This document shows positions 25,611 through 35,394 of a DNA stretch of 64,000 nt, in pieces; within the stretch, counting starts at the first letter, position 1; each line of letters opens with the position of its first letter. Where the stretch lies: the NCBI RefSeq assembly GCF_001632745.1, contig NZ_LQRT01000005.1, forward strand, positions 121,823 to 185,822, read 5' to 3'. The stretch comes from Aquimarina aggregata (lineage in GTDB: Bacteria > Bacteroidota > Bacteroidia > Flavobacteriales > Flavobacteriaceae). A model generated the notes under the pieces. That model ran no database searches and had not been told where the DNA came from. It saw only the letters and a list, made by a program, of their open reading frames with translations. A program made the translations under genes and the position numbers.

Positions 25611-26921
25611 ACTTTTAAAAGGTATATTACGTATAATTCTACTGCTTAAAATGCTTCTTTTTTTAAGTAGTAAGGGAATGACAATAGAGAAAAATACAAT
25701 CCCATTAAATCTAACTAGCATAGATTCAAAAAACAGAGATATAAAGAGTATTAGAAAAACAGAAAATTCATTTCGACTTCGTCTCATTCTTAGAGCAAGC
25801 AAAATAAAAATAGAAATCAAAATTAGAAATCCTATAACTCCCGTTTGAAGAAAAGTTTGTAAAAATTGGTTATGAGCATTGTACTTATTTGTATAGTTAC
25901 TTACATAGTTTAACTCTTCATATTTTTTCATCAAAACATCATTAGTATCTCCTATACCATAACCCAACAATGGTGCTTCTTGTATTAGTTTTATACTGGC
26001 ATCCCAAGTTAACAATCTAGATTTTTCTACGGTAGTATTATCGATTTTTGTGTTTTGAATGGTATTCTCTGATACATTCTTATAAAAAACAAATACTCTA
26101 GGGTTCTGTAAAAAAACTATCAATCCCAATACAAAAAGTATTGAGATTGTATACTTTTTGCTTTTTTCAGAAATGTTAAAAATCAATAGCAAACACATAA
26201 TTCCTAAAATAAGATATGCTGCTATAGAAGCTAATAAGAAAAGATAAAGAAACAATACAACAACGATAAACACTTGCAGTTTGGATTGTAGCTTATTTTT
26301 AAGGTAATAACTCAATACCAGTAAAATGTACAATGACACATAGTTAGAGTTAACCAATCCCGAGAACTCTACTCTTATAAAATAGTTCCAAGCATTATTT
26401 AGAGCTCCTAATAGTATCGATACACCTTCTGGAGAAGCTTTAAACGATTCAAAATTAGCCTTAAGAATTGGGGAGATGTCACAAAAAGAATAAAAAAGGT
26501 TTATAAAAAAAGACACCATTAATCCTAACAATAGAAAATCAAAAAGTTTTTTTACTGTGGATGCGTCTTCTTTAACAAAAAGGAAGATAATAGGGAAAAA
26601 TAACAAGGATAATGATCTTTGTAATAACTCTATTCCATCTGAAATGTTATCTGTATAAATTAAGCTAATCGCCATGATCATAAAATACAAAGGAAAGAGT
26701 AATACTTCTTTATTATCGAAAACTATTTTCCTTTTAGTCCTTATTATATTAATTAGACCAAGAATAATTGATATTATAAAAAAAGGGGTCGGTAAATTAA
26801 TTCCTAATGGTAATAGAAAAAAAGCAATGTATAAACTATTCCAAAAGGTAGCTAATACAAGATTATTTTCTTCCCTGTAAAACATACTGGTAAAACTAGC
26901 TACGATTTTACTTAAGTTCAT
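25602..26921 (-). CDS. O-antigen ligase/polymerase family membrane protein
   Basis: A 439-residue protein with about eleven transmembrane helices and a large periplasmic loop (about residues 275-350) that holds APLLGYGIGDTNDVLMKKYE and KYNAHNQFLQTFLQTGVIG, the conserved pattern of the Wzy_C/WaaL family. Such proteins join or polymerise undecaprenyl-linked sugar chains at the periplasmic face. It is the last gene of the polysaccharide cluster and is related to the protein at 34168. Ligase and polymerase cannot be told apart by sequence alone. Confidence 0.85.
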   Translation of the reverse strand: MNLSKIVASFTSMFYREENNLVLATFWNSLYIAFFLLPLGINLPTPFFIISIILGLINIIRTKRKIVFDNKEVLLFPLYFMIMAISLIYTDNISDGIELLQRSLSLLFFPIIFLFVKEDASTVKKLFDFLLLGLMVSFFINLFYSFCDISPILKANFESFKASPEGVSILLGALNNAWNYFIRVEFSGLVNSNYVSLYILLVLSYYLKNKLQSKLQVFIVVVLFLYLFLLASIAAYLILGIMCLLLIFNISEKSKKYTISILFVLGLIVFLQNPRVFVFYKNVSENTIQNTKIDNTTVEKSRLLTWDASIKLIQEAPLLGYGIGDTNDVLMKKYEELNYVSNYTNKYNAHNQFLQTFLQTGVIGFLILISIFILLALRMRRSRNEFSVFLILFISLFFESMLVRFNGIVFFSIVIPLLLKKRSILSSRIIRNIPFKSNE

Positions 26922-27009
26922 ATTTGAAAGACTATCTAATTACCTCTAATTAAAAATGAAATTAAAAGGAGTTTATTTTATTGATCATTGCGCATTTGAT
27001 ATATTAGTA

Positions 27010-28356
27010 TTAATATGCCTTCTCTTCTCCTTTTATAGCATTTAATGCTGTAAGAACAACAATCTTAATATCCAATAGTAATGACCAGCTCTCGACATAA
27101 AATATATCATATTTCACTCGATTAACGATATCTTTTTTAGTCTCTATTTCTCCTCTAAAACCGCTTATTTGAGCCAAACCAGTTATTCCAGGCTTTACAA
27201 AGTGACGTACCATAAATTTATCTACCTTCTGCGCAAACTCTTCATTATGCTTAACCATATGCGGTCTAGGTCCCACTACAGACATATCACCTTTAAGGAC
27301 ATTTATAAACTGTGGTAATTCATCAATGCTGGTTCTTCGAATAAACTTTCCAACCTTAGTCACTCTAGCATCGCCACGTGTAGCTTGATTAGCACTTGTA
27401 CTTGGTTTCATGGATCGGTATTTATAGCAATAAAACTCTCTATAATCTAATCCATTGCGAAGCTGTTTAAAAAATATTGGTCCTTTTGATTCTATTTGAA
27501 TAAGCAACCCAATAAGAGGAGTTAGCCATGATAGGATACATATTAGGACAAATAATGACAATAATATATCGAAAGCTCTCTTTGTAAATTTATTTATAGA
27601 GTCATCCAACGGTATTTCGCGAAATGATAATACAGGTATATATTCGTAATAATTAAATATTAATTTTTTGGTAAAAATATCTTTGTTATCTGGAATGAAT
27701 TTCAGGACTTTCAAATTGTTTTCCGTGAAATTCACTATCGAACGTAATTGTTCATTTGATAACTCTGCGATAGAACAGTACACCTCATCAATTTCGTTCT
27801 CGACTATATAATAAAAACAATTATCTAGATCAAAATCTTCGCCTTTTACGCCAAATTTCCTTTGAAATCTATATCCAAATTCTGGCTTATCATTAAATAT
27901 TTTTATTAATTGATGTGTATTTTTATTATCCCCAATTACCACTACTTTTCTAATATTTCCTCCAAAGATTTTTCGATACTTAGATAATAAGTAAATTAAA
28001 ACGAACTTAGTAAAAGTAATTAAACCTATTAAGGCTATAAAATACTTTGCTAGCTCTAATCTACTTATAAGGGGTTGTTTAAAAAAGCCGATAAACGCAT
28101 ATAAAACGAGTGCAAAAATTAAAAACTGACGAATTAACGAAGCTAGAATTTGAATAACCCGCGAAAAACGTTTTACATCATAAAACTTATTTTTTATAGA
28201 AAGAATAATCCATAAAGCCGATATATATATCGAAAACAAGAGCTTATGCTTTATATTAATTTCAAAGAATATTATTGTGAAATTTAATATAAGTAAATCA
28301 ACCAAACAGAAAAGAGGCTTTATGTATCCTGAATATCTACCTATTCTATTACTCAT
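27010..28356 (-). CDS. Polyprenyl-phosphate sugar-1-phosphate transferase (initiating enzyme)
   Basis: A 448-residue WcaJ/WbaP-type enzyme that moves a sugar-1-phosphate from a nucleotide sugar to undecaprenyl phosphate, the first step of repeat-unit assembly. It has four N-terminal helices (about 15-115), a CoA-binding-like Rossmann domain (about 130-240), a further helix (KRAFDILLSLFVLICIL) and the catalytic C-terminal domain with YKYRSMKPS, RRTSIDELPQFINVLKGDMS and VVGPRPHM. The Asp-Glu pair in DELPQ is the expected catalytic site. It precedes the UDP-sugar genes at 28.4-31.6 kb in the cluster. The sugar is not known. Confidence 0.92.
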   Translation of the reverse strand: MSNRIGRYSGYIKPLFCLVDLLILNFTIIFFEINIKHKLLFSIYISALWIILSIKNKFYDVKRFSRVIQILASLIRQFLIFALVLYAFIGFFKQPLISRLELAKYFIALIGLITFTKFVLIYLLSKYRKIFGGNIRKVVVIGDNKNTHQLIKIFNDKPEFGYRFQRKFGVKGEDFDLDNCFYYIVENEIDEVYCSIAELSNEQLRSIVNFTENNLKVLKFIPDNKDIFTKKLIFNYYEYIPVLSFREIPLDDSINKFTKRAFDILLSLFVLICILSWLTPLIGLLIQIESKGPIFFKQLRNGLDYREFYCYKYRSMKPSTSANQATRGDARVTKVGKFIRRTSIDELPQFINVLKGDMSVVGPRPHMVKHNEEFAQKVDKFMVRHFVKPGITGLAQISGFRGEIETKKDIVNRVKYDIFYVESWSLLLDIKIVVLTALNAIKGEEKAY

Positions 28357-28367
28357 GTAGTGTTTAA

Positions 28368-29345
28368 TTACTTTTTTGAAAAATCTCTATGTTCACTTTT
28401 TTTGAGTTCTTCTTCTGAAAACTCTTTGAAATAATCTAATGTCCTCTTCATCCCTTTATTTCTATCAAATTTTGGTTCCCATCCTATTATCTCTTTTGCT
28501 TTAGAAATATCTGGTTGTCTTTGAAGTGGATCATTAGTCGGTAAGTCTTTATAAATTATCTTTTGCTTAGTTCCTGTAAGTTTTATAATCTCTTTTGCAA
28601 AATCCTTAATAGTAATTTCATCAGGATTTCCAATATTAACAGGATATACATAATCGCTAAAAAGGAGTCTATAAATACCTTCTACTAAATCATCTACATA
28701 ACAAAAAGAACGTGTTTGCAATCCTTCTCCAAAAACCGTTAAATCTTCACCTCGTAAAGCTTGGCCAATAAATGCAGGAACTACTCTCCCATCATTTAAT
28801 CTCATTCTGGGCCCGTAGGTATTAAAAATTCTAACTATTCTAGTTTCTAATCCATGATACGTATGATATGCCATGGTAATTGACTCTTGAAAGCGTTTTG
28901 CCTCGTCATAAACTCCTCTTGGTCCTATAGTGTTCACATTACCATAGTAATCCTCGGTTTGAGGATGTACTAACGGGTCTCCGTATACTTCGCTGGTGGA
29001 TGCAATCAAAATTCTTGCTTTTTTTTCTTTGGCTAAACCTAGTAGATTATGTGTTCCTAAAGATCCAACTTTTAACGTCTGAATTGGAATTTTTAAATAA
29101 TCAATAGGGCTCGCGGGAGAAGCAAAATGCAGGATATAATCTAATTTTCCTGGCACATGCACAAATTTTGAAACATCATGGTTATAAAATTCGAAAGTCT
29201 CTAATTTAAAAAGGTGTTCTAAATTTTTAAGATCTCCAGTAATAAGATTATCCATTGCAATGACATAAAAACCTTCTTTTATAAACCGATCACATAGGTG
29301 AGATCCTAGAAAACCTGCTGCTCCTGTAATTAGAACTTTTTGCAT
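28368..29345 (-). CDS. UDP-glucuronate decarboxylase (UDP-xylose synthase-like)
   Basis: A 325-residue extended SDR enzyme. It has the NAD site [15 protein letters not shown] (residues 7-21), [14 protein letters not shown] and the catalytic YDEAK, which together mark UDP-xylose synthases of the UXS type, and [12 protein letters not shown]. It would turn UDP-glucuronate into UDP-xylose. The gene starts 2 nt after the UDP-glucose dehydrogenase gene that makes its substrate, which strongly supports the call. A UDP-4-keto-pentose side product is possible in some relatives. Confidence 0.9.
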   Translation of the reverse strand: MQKVLITGAAGFLGSHLCDRFIKEGFYVIAMDNLITGDLKNLEHLFKLETFEFYNHDVSKFVHVPGKLDYILHFASPASPIDYLKIPIQTLKVGSLGTHNLLGLAKEKKARILIASTSEVYGDPLVHPQTEDYYGNVNTIGPRGVYDEAKRFQESITMAYHTYHGLETRIVRIFNTYGPRMRLNDGRVVPAFIGQALRGEDLTVFGEGLQTRSFCYVDDLVEGIYRLLFSDYVYPVNIGNPDEITIKDFAKEIIKLTGTKQKIIYKDLPTNDPLQRQPDISKAKEIIGWEPKFDRNKGMKRTLDYFKEFSEEELKKSEHRDFSKK

Positions 29346-29347
29346 GC

Positions 29348-30661
29348 CTATAATTTAATGTCTTTTCTTCCTATAGAGAAGTAAGTAATTTGTTCCTTTT
29401 CTATATCCTGAATATCGTAAAGGTTTCTACCATCAAAGATAACGTTATTAACCAATTTATTTCTTATTTTATTAAAATCAGGTGTTCTAAATATACTCCA
29501 CTCTGTACAAATGATTAATGCGTCTGCATCTTGCAATGCATCATACATAGAACTTGCAAAATTAATCTTATCCCCCAATTTATTTTTCACATTTGTCATT
29601 GCCTCAGGGTCAAATGCATTAATTTTTGATCCTTCATCTAACAAATTATTAATAATTTCAATTGATGGTGCTTCTCTTATATCATCAGTTTCTGGTTTAA
29701 AAGCTAACCCCCATATCGCGAAAGTTTTCCCCTTGAGATCGCCTTGAAAATATTTATTTATCTTAGGTAAGAGCGCTTGTTTTTGATTTTTGTTTACCCT
29801 AATTACAGCATCAAGAATTTCAAAATCATAAGACACCTCTTTTCCAGAATTATGAAGAGCCTTAACATCTTTAGGAAAACAAGACCCCCCATAACCAATA
29901 CCTGGAAATAAGAAACGTTTTCCTATCCGAGAATCTGTGCCAATACCTATTCTCACTTTATCGACATCTGCACCTACCTTTTCACAATAGTTAGCAATTT
30001 CGTTCATAAAAGTAATTCTTGTAGCTAAAAACGCATTTGCGGCATACTTAGTTAATTCAGCAGACTTTTCGTCCATTACAATAATAGGATTACCAGACCT
30101 TACAAAGGGTTTATATAACTTTCTCATTAACTCTGTAGCCTTTTCAGAACTTGAGCCGATTACAATTCTTTCTGGTTTTAAAAAATCATCTACAGCAAAA
30201 CCTTCCCTTAAAAACTCAGGATTTGACACTACATCAAATTTGCATCCAGAGTGTTTTTCAATAACTTCTCTCACCTTTTCTGTCGTTCCAACTGGCACGG
30301 TACTTTTATCAACAATTACTTTATACTCCGTGATTAATTTACCTATTTGATCTGCTACTTCTAAAACAAATGAGAGATCAGCTGCTCCACTACCATTATC
30401 TGGTGTTGGTAGTGCTAAAAAAATAATTTCGCCATGATTTAACCCTTCTTCTAAAGAAGTTGAAAACTGTAATCGATTTGCTTTAATATTTCTTTCAAAA
30501 AGAACGTCAAGGTGTGGTTCATAAATTGGAACTTCACCGCTACTCATTTTTTTAATCTTTTCTTCGTCAATATCAACACATACTACTTCGTTACCTGTTT
30601 CTGCTAAACAAGTTCCTGTAACTAAGCCGACATAACCGGTTCCGATTACTGATATTTTCAT
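29348..30661 (-). CDS. ugd: UDP-glucose 6-dehydrogenase
   Basis: A 437-residue enzyme that oxidises UDP-glucose twice with NAD to UDP-glucuronate. Visible parts are the N-terminal NAD fold ([19 protein letters not shown]), the substrate-binding middle with the catalytic Cys in [16 protein letters not shown] (about residue 260) and the C-terminal UDP-binding domain ([17 protein letters not shown]). The length is standard. It is sandwiched between two SDR sugar enzymes with gaps of 2 and 12 nt. Some family members act on UDP-ManNAc or UDP-GalNAc, but the adjoining UXS-type gene favours UDP-glucose. Confidence 0.93.
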   Translation of the reverse strand: MKISVIGTGYVGLVTGTCLAETGNEVVCVDIDEEKIKKMSSGEVPIYEPHLDVLFERNIKANRLQFSTSLEEGLNHGEIIFLALPTPDNGSGAADLSFVLEVADQIGKLITEYKVIVDKSTVPVGTTEKVREVIEKHSGCKFDVVSNPEFLREGFAVDDFLKPERIVIGSSSEKATELMRKLYKPFVRSGNPIIVMDEKSAELTKYAANAFLATRITFMNEIANYCEKVGADVDKVRIGIGTDSRIGKRFLFPGIGYGGSCFPKDVKALHNSGKEVSYDFEILDAVIRVNKNQKQALLPKINKYFQGDLKGKTFAIWGLAFKPETDDIREAPSIEIINNLLDEGSKINAFDPEAMTNVKNKLGDKINFASSMYDALQDADALIICTEWSIFRTPDFNKIRNKLVNNVIFDGRNLYDIQDIEKEQITYFSIGRKDIKL

Positions 30662-30673
30662 ATTATTTTGAAT

Positions 30674-31621
30674 TTATTCAATAAAGTTTCTATTCTCGAT
30701 AAACCATTCTATAGTTTTTCTTACTCCTTTATGAATATTAACTTGGGGGTTAAAATCAAAATCTTCTTTAAGCCTTTCTATATTTGCTGTTAAATTGTTT
30801 ATATCTCCTCTCCAACTCTTACCTGTATAATTAATTCTAGGACTAATTTCGTAAACGTTACAAATTAATTCAACCAATTCCTTTATGGAAATAGGGTTTC
30901 CTCCAGCAATATTATACACATTGTTATTCGATTTTTCGTTATCCAGAGCCTTAAAAAACACTTCTGCAGTATCGCTTACATATGCGTAATCTCTAATCTG
31001 GGCTCCTGTTCCGAGTACTTCCAAGTTTTCTTTATCATTTTTCAACTTCTTGATTAAATCAAACAATACATATCTAGGTTGTCTAGGACCATAAGTATTA
31101 AATATCCTAAAAGCCGTAAAAGGCAGATCATATGTCTTTGAATAAGCTCGTGCAAGCTGCTCTCCATATAACTTACTTACTCCATAATTTGAAATTGGAC
31201 CTAATACATGTTTTTCATCAATTGGTGTATAAATAGGTTCCCCGTACACGGCTGCCGTACTTGCGTATACAACCTTTTTAACATTATAATCTTTTGATAA
31301 ATTCAGAATATTAAAAGAGCCTAATGCATTTGAGTTAAAATCAACTGATGGATATACATCAGATAGTGGCACATTTCCGTTCGCAGCCAAATGAATAACA
31401 TAGTATGGTGAATACTTTTCGAAAACTACTTTCATCTGCATATAGTTACTTACATCACCATATTCGTAAATTACCTTTTCATTTTTAAAAAACGGCGGAC
31501 TAAAGTTTGATCCCAACAAGTTGTCAATTACAATTACTTTATAAAGTCCACTATCTACTATTTTATCTACTACATGAGAACCAATAAATCCTGCACCACC
31601 AGTTACTATTATATTTTTCAT
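30674..31621 (-). CDS. NAD-dependent nucleotide-sugar epimerase (GalE-like SDR)
   Basis: A 315-residue extended SDR with TGGAGFIGSHVVDKI (residues 6-20), the active-site pair STAAVYGEP and YGVSK, and [12 protein letters not shown]. It probably inverts C4 of UDP-glucose, UDP-GlcNAc or a uronate. It is close to bacterial UDP-GlcNAc/UDP-glucuronate 4-epimerases; the neighbour ugd makes UDP-glucuronate plausible as substrate. The gene lies 1 nt after the GT4 gene and 12 nt before ugd in an unbroken operon. The substrate is not settled. Confidence 0.85.
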   Translation of the reverse strand: MKNIIVTGGAGFIGSHVVDKIVDSGLYKVIVIDNLLGSNFSPPFFKNEKVIYEYGDVSNYMQMKVVFEKYSPYYVIHLAANGNVPLSDVYPSVDFNSNALGSFNILNLSKDYNVKKVVYASTAAVYGEPIYTPIDEKHVLGPISNYGVSKLYGEQLARAYSKTYDLPFTAFRIFNTYGPRQPRYVLFDLIKKLKNDKENLEVLGTGAQIRDYAYVSDTAEVFFKALDNEKSNNNVYNIAGGNPISIKELVELICNVYEISPRINYTGKSWRGDINNLTANIERLKEDFDFNPQVNIHKGVRKTIEWFIENRNFIE

Positions 31622-31622
31622 T

Positions 31623-32693
31623 TTATTTTTTTACAAGTTTCAAATATTGTTTAGCTCCATTAATAAGGTCGTAATCTTTAATAATATTTTTACAGTTATT
31701 TTTATAGAAATCTCTATTATTTATGATTTTTTCTATAGCCGTTGATAAATCCTCTGGACCAGAAGCTACTTCTCCTACCTTATTTTCTTCAACAAAATAT
31801 CTACCGTAATTCTCAGTATAATTAATAGTTACAATAGGTAATTCAGATGATACGGCTTCAATAAAAGATTTTGGGAGCCCTTCTCTTTCAGATGGAAGGA
31901 TTAAAAATTTTGCTTTAGATAGTAACTCATATTTTTCATTATCTTCTATATACCCCAAAAATGATACTACACTATTATCCTTATATGCTGATTGAAGGTT
32001 TTTCAGAATAGATCCCCCCCCTGCTATTTTTAATTTTAAGTTAGTATTGTTCTTTCTATTATATTCTATAACAGATGATACTGCCAACTCTGGATGCTTA
32101 TGTGATTCTACCCTACCGATAAATAAACCAAATTCTTCTTCTGATTTTGAAAAATAATACTTTTCTGTTTGTACTAAACTGGGAATTAAAACGGTTCTAG
32201 ATTTGTCTTTTAAATATTGATCTACTTCTTCTTTAAGATATTTACTTATACATACAATTTTATTAGTAGATCTAAGTAGTCTTTTATTAATAATTTTCCA
32301 AATTATTGATTTTCTGAACTCTACGAAATCCAAAACTGTAAAAACCGTTTTGGAATTATAAAGAATTGCAGTTAAAAAAGAAAACTGGTCAAAAATAATC
32401 ATATCTCCCTCATTATTTTTTAAATATTTCTTTGCTAAGAAAGAAAATTTCAAATATGTGGAGAGTTTTCTGCCAAAAACTCCGTTTTTATAATACCCTG
32501 AATCTTTGACAATCCTATTAATTATTATTCCATTAGATAATTCTTCACGTAAAGGAAGACTCTCTTCATGAGCAACAGTAAAAACTTCTACCTCATGTCC
32601 ATCTATTAAGAAGCATTCCAACAACTCATAGAACCTAAACTGCTGTCCCCCGGTTTGAGGATAAAAGATATCTATTACTAAATTAATTTTCAT
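31623..32693 (-). CDS. Glycosyltransferase family 4
   Basis: A 356-residue GT-B transferase. The N-terminal domain opens with the FYPQTGGQQFRFYELLECFL loop for acceptor binding, and the C-terminal donor domain has GLFIGRVESHKHPELAVSS, SFLGYIEDNEKYELLSKAKF and the EX7E-type motif in PSEREGLPKSFIEA. It adds one sugar of the repeat unit on the cytoplasmic face. It is one of only three or four recognisable sugar transferases in a 30-kb cluster. Donor sugar unknown. The 197-nt gap before it (32694-32890) is very AT-rich and holds a run of ten A at 32825-32834. Confidence 0.88.
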   Translation of the reverse strand: MKINLVIDIFYPQTGGQQFRFYELLECFLIDGHEVEVFTVAHEESLPLREELSNGIIINRIVKDSGYYKNGVFGRKLSTYLKFSFLAKKYLKNNEGDMIIFDQFSFLTAILYNSKTVFTVLDFVEFRKSIIWKIINKRLLRSTNKIVCISKYLKEEVDQYLKDKSRTVLIPSLVQTEKYYFSKSEEEFGLFIGRVESHKHPELAVSSVIEYNRKNNTNLKLKIAGGGSILKNLQSAYKDNSVVSFLGYIEDNEKYELLSKAKFLILPSEREGLPKSFIEAVSSELPIVTINYTENYGRYFVEENKVGEVASGPEDLSTAIEKIINNRDFYKNNCKNIIKDYDLINGAKQYLKLVKK

Positions 32694-32890
32694 GTTATCT
32701 GCATTTATTACTAAAACAAATTAGGATTGGTCTAAACAGTATAGTCATTTTTAGTAAATAATGATTACAACAACCCTTTCTATCTTTTTATTATTATTTT
32801 GCAAAGCTATGCTGAATTTAATTTAAAAAAAAAATTAACCCGCTTTTGTTAAACAAATAATTTTATAAATACATTTCTTTTATTAACAAT

Positions 32891-34162
32891 TTAAAATAAG
32901 TATACAAAAAATATAACTGTTGTGATAAAATAAAACAACGAGATTATTATACTTGAGTTTATAAAGAGAATATTTCTCTTTCTCAAATTAAAGTATTGTA
33001 ATATTACGGCCAAATAAATGGTTGAAAAATGCAAAAACACTAATAATTTAAAAACTAAAATATCCCTTAGAAGATAAAATAATAGTCCTATCGAAATTAA
33101 TAGTACAATAAAATATTTATTATTTATAGATGCTAAGTTTTCTCTATCGATAATACTTGAATTCAAAGAAATTGCTATCCACATTACCATTTGAACAGAA
33201 AGAATAAAGTATACTCCTTTATGTTCTTGATAGGTTTCTGAAAAGAAATTTGAAATATGTGGAAGTATTAATGGTGATACCATAAAAAGGACTACAGAAA
33301 AAATGAAAATGAAAATGAAAAAAAAACTATAATATTTGTCTAGTATTAAAGAATCAATTGTGTAAATTTTCTTAAAATATACTATATATATTATTTGATA
33401 TATCATTACCACTGCCGCTGATATTCTATAATAATACCCATAAACCCCAACCAATGTATAATCATCAAAAAAGTGTTCAACTAAAATTCTTCCTGAAACA
33501 ATGACTAAAAAGATTAATGTACTTGAGATTAATAAATGATAACTGAATTTTATTATTTCTAGGTACTTCTGAAATATCTGTCCATTCTTTGTTTTTATAA
33601 TTACATAAATTGCATAGATTACATAAATTATTGCATATCCCACAATTAAAGAATTCACTGTCTGAAGTGAAACTGATACTAGGTTTATTTTTGCGGCCAA
33701 AAAATAAACTGTTAATACCAAATAAATACCTGTATCGAATAATACAGCTTTCAATATTAATTCTTTACTTTTTAAAACAGATGAATAATACAACTGGTTT
33801 GCTAATACAAAAGCAATATTTACAGCTAAATAATAAACAAAAGGGATATTAAAAATGAAGTAAATAAATTGGTTAACAATAAACACTAAAACTAAACTTA
33901 TTGGATGTATTACAAAACCACTTTTAAGATTTAATTCTTTCCTTTTGAGTATAAAATAAGGGTAAGCACCTGGTACACCTAAGCTTATGAAAGCACTAAT
34001 GATCATAGCAACTGAACCAAGAGACCACTCTAACATCCCAAAATCGTTGGTTGGTAGTATATCAGCAAGTAAGATTGGTATTATAAATGCTAATCCTTTG
34101 GTACCTATGAAAATAATTCCAAACAGTGCGTAATCTCTAATAAATTTGAATAGTCCTTTCAC
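32891..34162 (-). CDS. Polysaccharide flippase (Wzx/MATE-like)
   Basis: A 423-residue membrane protein with about twelve helices, of the polysaccharide-exporter (MOP) superfamily. It would turn lipid-linked repeat units from the inner to the outer face of the cytoplasmic membrane. The N-terminus (FIRDYALFGIIFIGTKGLAF, IPILLADILPTNDFGMLEW) matches Wzx proteins, in which the first helices and the DFG-type turn are conserved. The gene follows the O-antigen polymerase-like gene by 5 nt. Wzx proteins diverge fast, so the call rests on topology and context as much as on motifs. Confidence 0.82.
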   Translation of the reverse strand: MKGLFKFIRDYALFGIIFIGTKGLAFIIPILLADILPTNDFGMLEWSLGSVAMIISAFISLGVPGAYPYFILKRKELNLKSGFVIHPISLVLVFIVNQFIYFIFNIPFVYYLAVNIAFVLANQLYYSSVLKSKELILKAVLFDTGIYLVLTVYFLAAKINLVSVSLQTVNSLIVGYAIIYVIYAIYVIIKTKNGQIFQKYLEIIKFSYHLLISSTLIFLVIVSGRILVEHFFDDYTLVGVYGYYYRISAAVVMIYQIIYIVYFKKIYTIDSLILDKYYSFFFIFIFIFSVVLFMVSPLILPHISNFFSETYQEHKGVYFILSVQMVMWIAISLNSSIIDRENLASINNKYFIVLLISIGLLFYLLRDILVFKLLVFLHFSTIYLAVILQYFNLRKRNILFINSSIIISLFYFITTVIFFVYLF

Positions 34163-34167
34163 GGTTT

Positions 34168-35394
34168 TTATACACTAAAAATTTTTTCATACTTATAAAA
34201 AAAAGCAATGAAAAACACTGAAAAGGCCACTCCATGATGTCTTACGAAAAATGATTCGGTTAAACATACAATAGAAATATATAATGTGACATAAAACATC
34301 ATATATGACTTATGATCCAAACTTAATTTATAAAATATAAAGATTAACCCTAAAATCGTTATTCCTCCTAAAAAACCCACCTTTAAATATTCTTCGATAT
34401 ATTGATTATGGGTATTAAAAACAGATTTGACACCCGCCTTAAAGTTTATCAATTTGTATTTTTTTAATAATTCTTGTTTATAATCTCCTGTTCCCACTCC
34501 AAATATAGGATTCTCTTTTATTATAGAAAAAGCTAAGTATGAAATCAGCATTCTATGCTCTACAGTGTTTTTAGTTTCTGTAATTCTATTCTTTGTGATT
34601 ATTACTTCCATGTCAAAATCAAATGTTCTAAAAAAAGCACTTGATTTCTGATTAAGCCTTGGGCTCAGATAAATTCCCGAAACAACACTAACTAAAACTA
34701 AAACAACTATAAAACTTTTAATATACTTTGCCTTTTCTTTAAGTTCTACAAATACAAAAAACATCAACGCGATAAATAACACCAATAATGCTACTCTACT
34801 TGATGATATAAACAAAAAATATAAAAAGAATGGTATTAACAACAAATTAAAAGCTCTATTCCTATTTTTATAGGCCTCACTAATACTAATAATAGTAGCT
34901 AGATAAATCATAGCTCCAAGATACGTTTGACTTATCCCTACTTTATAAAATGCAAAACTTGACATCGAGTGTAATGATCTTCCAAATTCAAACTTTTGCA
35001 AAAGTGCATAGTAACAAAGCGCAAAAATAACTGCAATTTGAAATATCATTACTACTAACTTTATTTTATTTTTACTTATAGGTTCCGAAACAAGCACTAT
35101 TGGTAATACTAAAAAAGGAATACATGTGGTAATACGTTTTAGACCTTCATCTATATTTTCTGTATATATCATTCCGATACACTGAACTAAAAAGTAAAGG
35201 ATCATAGCCAAAACCAATTTATTTTTTAATTGGTTTTTTATTTTATTTTTTAAATTTTCCTGTTTATCCAATACAAAAAATACCACTATCCCTATTAGCA
35301 ATATTGAATTAAGATTAAAAGTAATTGGTAATGTTACCAAAAAAACTGACAATAAAAATGTGTATATATTTTCTCTTGACAATAATTTCATCAT
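34168..35394 (-). CDS. O-antigen ligase/polymerase family membrane protein (second copy)
   Basis: A 408-residue protein with about eleven helices and a periplasmic loop holding NPIFGVGTGDYKQELLKKYK and FNTHNQYIEEYLKVGFLGG, the same Wzy_C/WaaL pattern as the gene at 25602. Its ATG shares one base with the stop of the beta-helix lipoprotein gene (TAATG), so it is translationally coupled. With the flippase next door it could be the Wzy for this repeat unit, with the gene at 25602 as ligase, or the reverse. Confidence 0.84.
   Translation of the reverse strand: MMKLLSRENIYTFLLSVFLVTLPITFNLNSILLIGIVVFFVLDKQENLKNKIKNQLKNKLVLAMILYFLVQCIGMIYTENIDEGLKRITTCIPFLVLPIVLVSEPISKNKIKLVVMIFQIAVIFALCYYALLQKFEFGRSLHSMSSFAFYKVGISQTYLGAMIYLATIISISEAYKNRNRAFNLLLIPFFLYFLFISSSRVALLVLFIALMFFVFVELKEKAKYIKSFIVVLVLVSVVSGIYLSPRLNQKSSAFFRTFDFDMEVIITKNRITETKNTVEHRMLISYLAFSIIKENPIFGVGTGDYKQELLKKYKLINFKAGVKSVFNTHNQYIEEYLKVGFLGGITILGLIFIFYKLSLDHKSYMMFYVTLYISIVCLTESFFVRHHGVAFSVFFIAFFYKYEKIFSV

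Noticed and set aside
32810..32850. Possible terminator after the flippase gene (TTAAC/GTTAA stem with a T10 run on the minus strand)
   Set aside because: The stem has only 5 pairs and a large loop; the T run may be chance in very AT-rich DNA.
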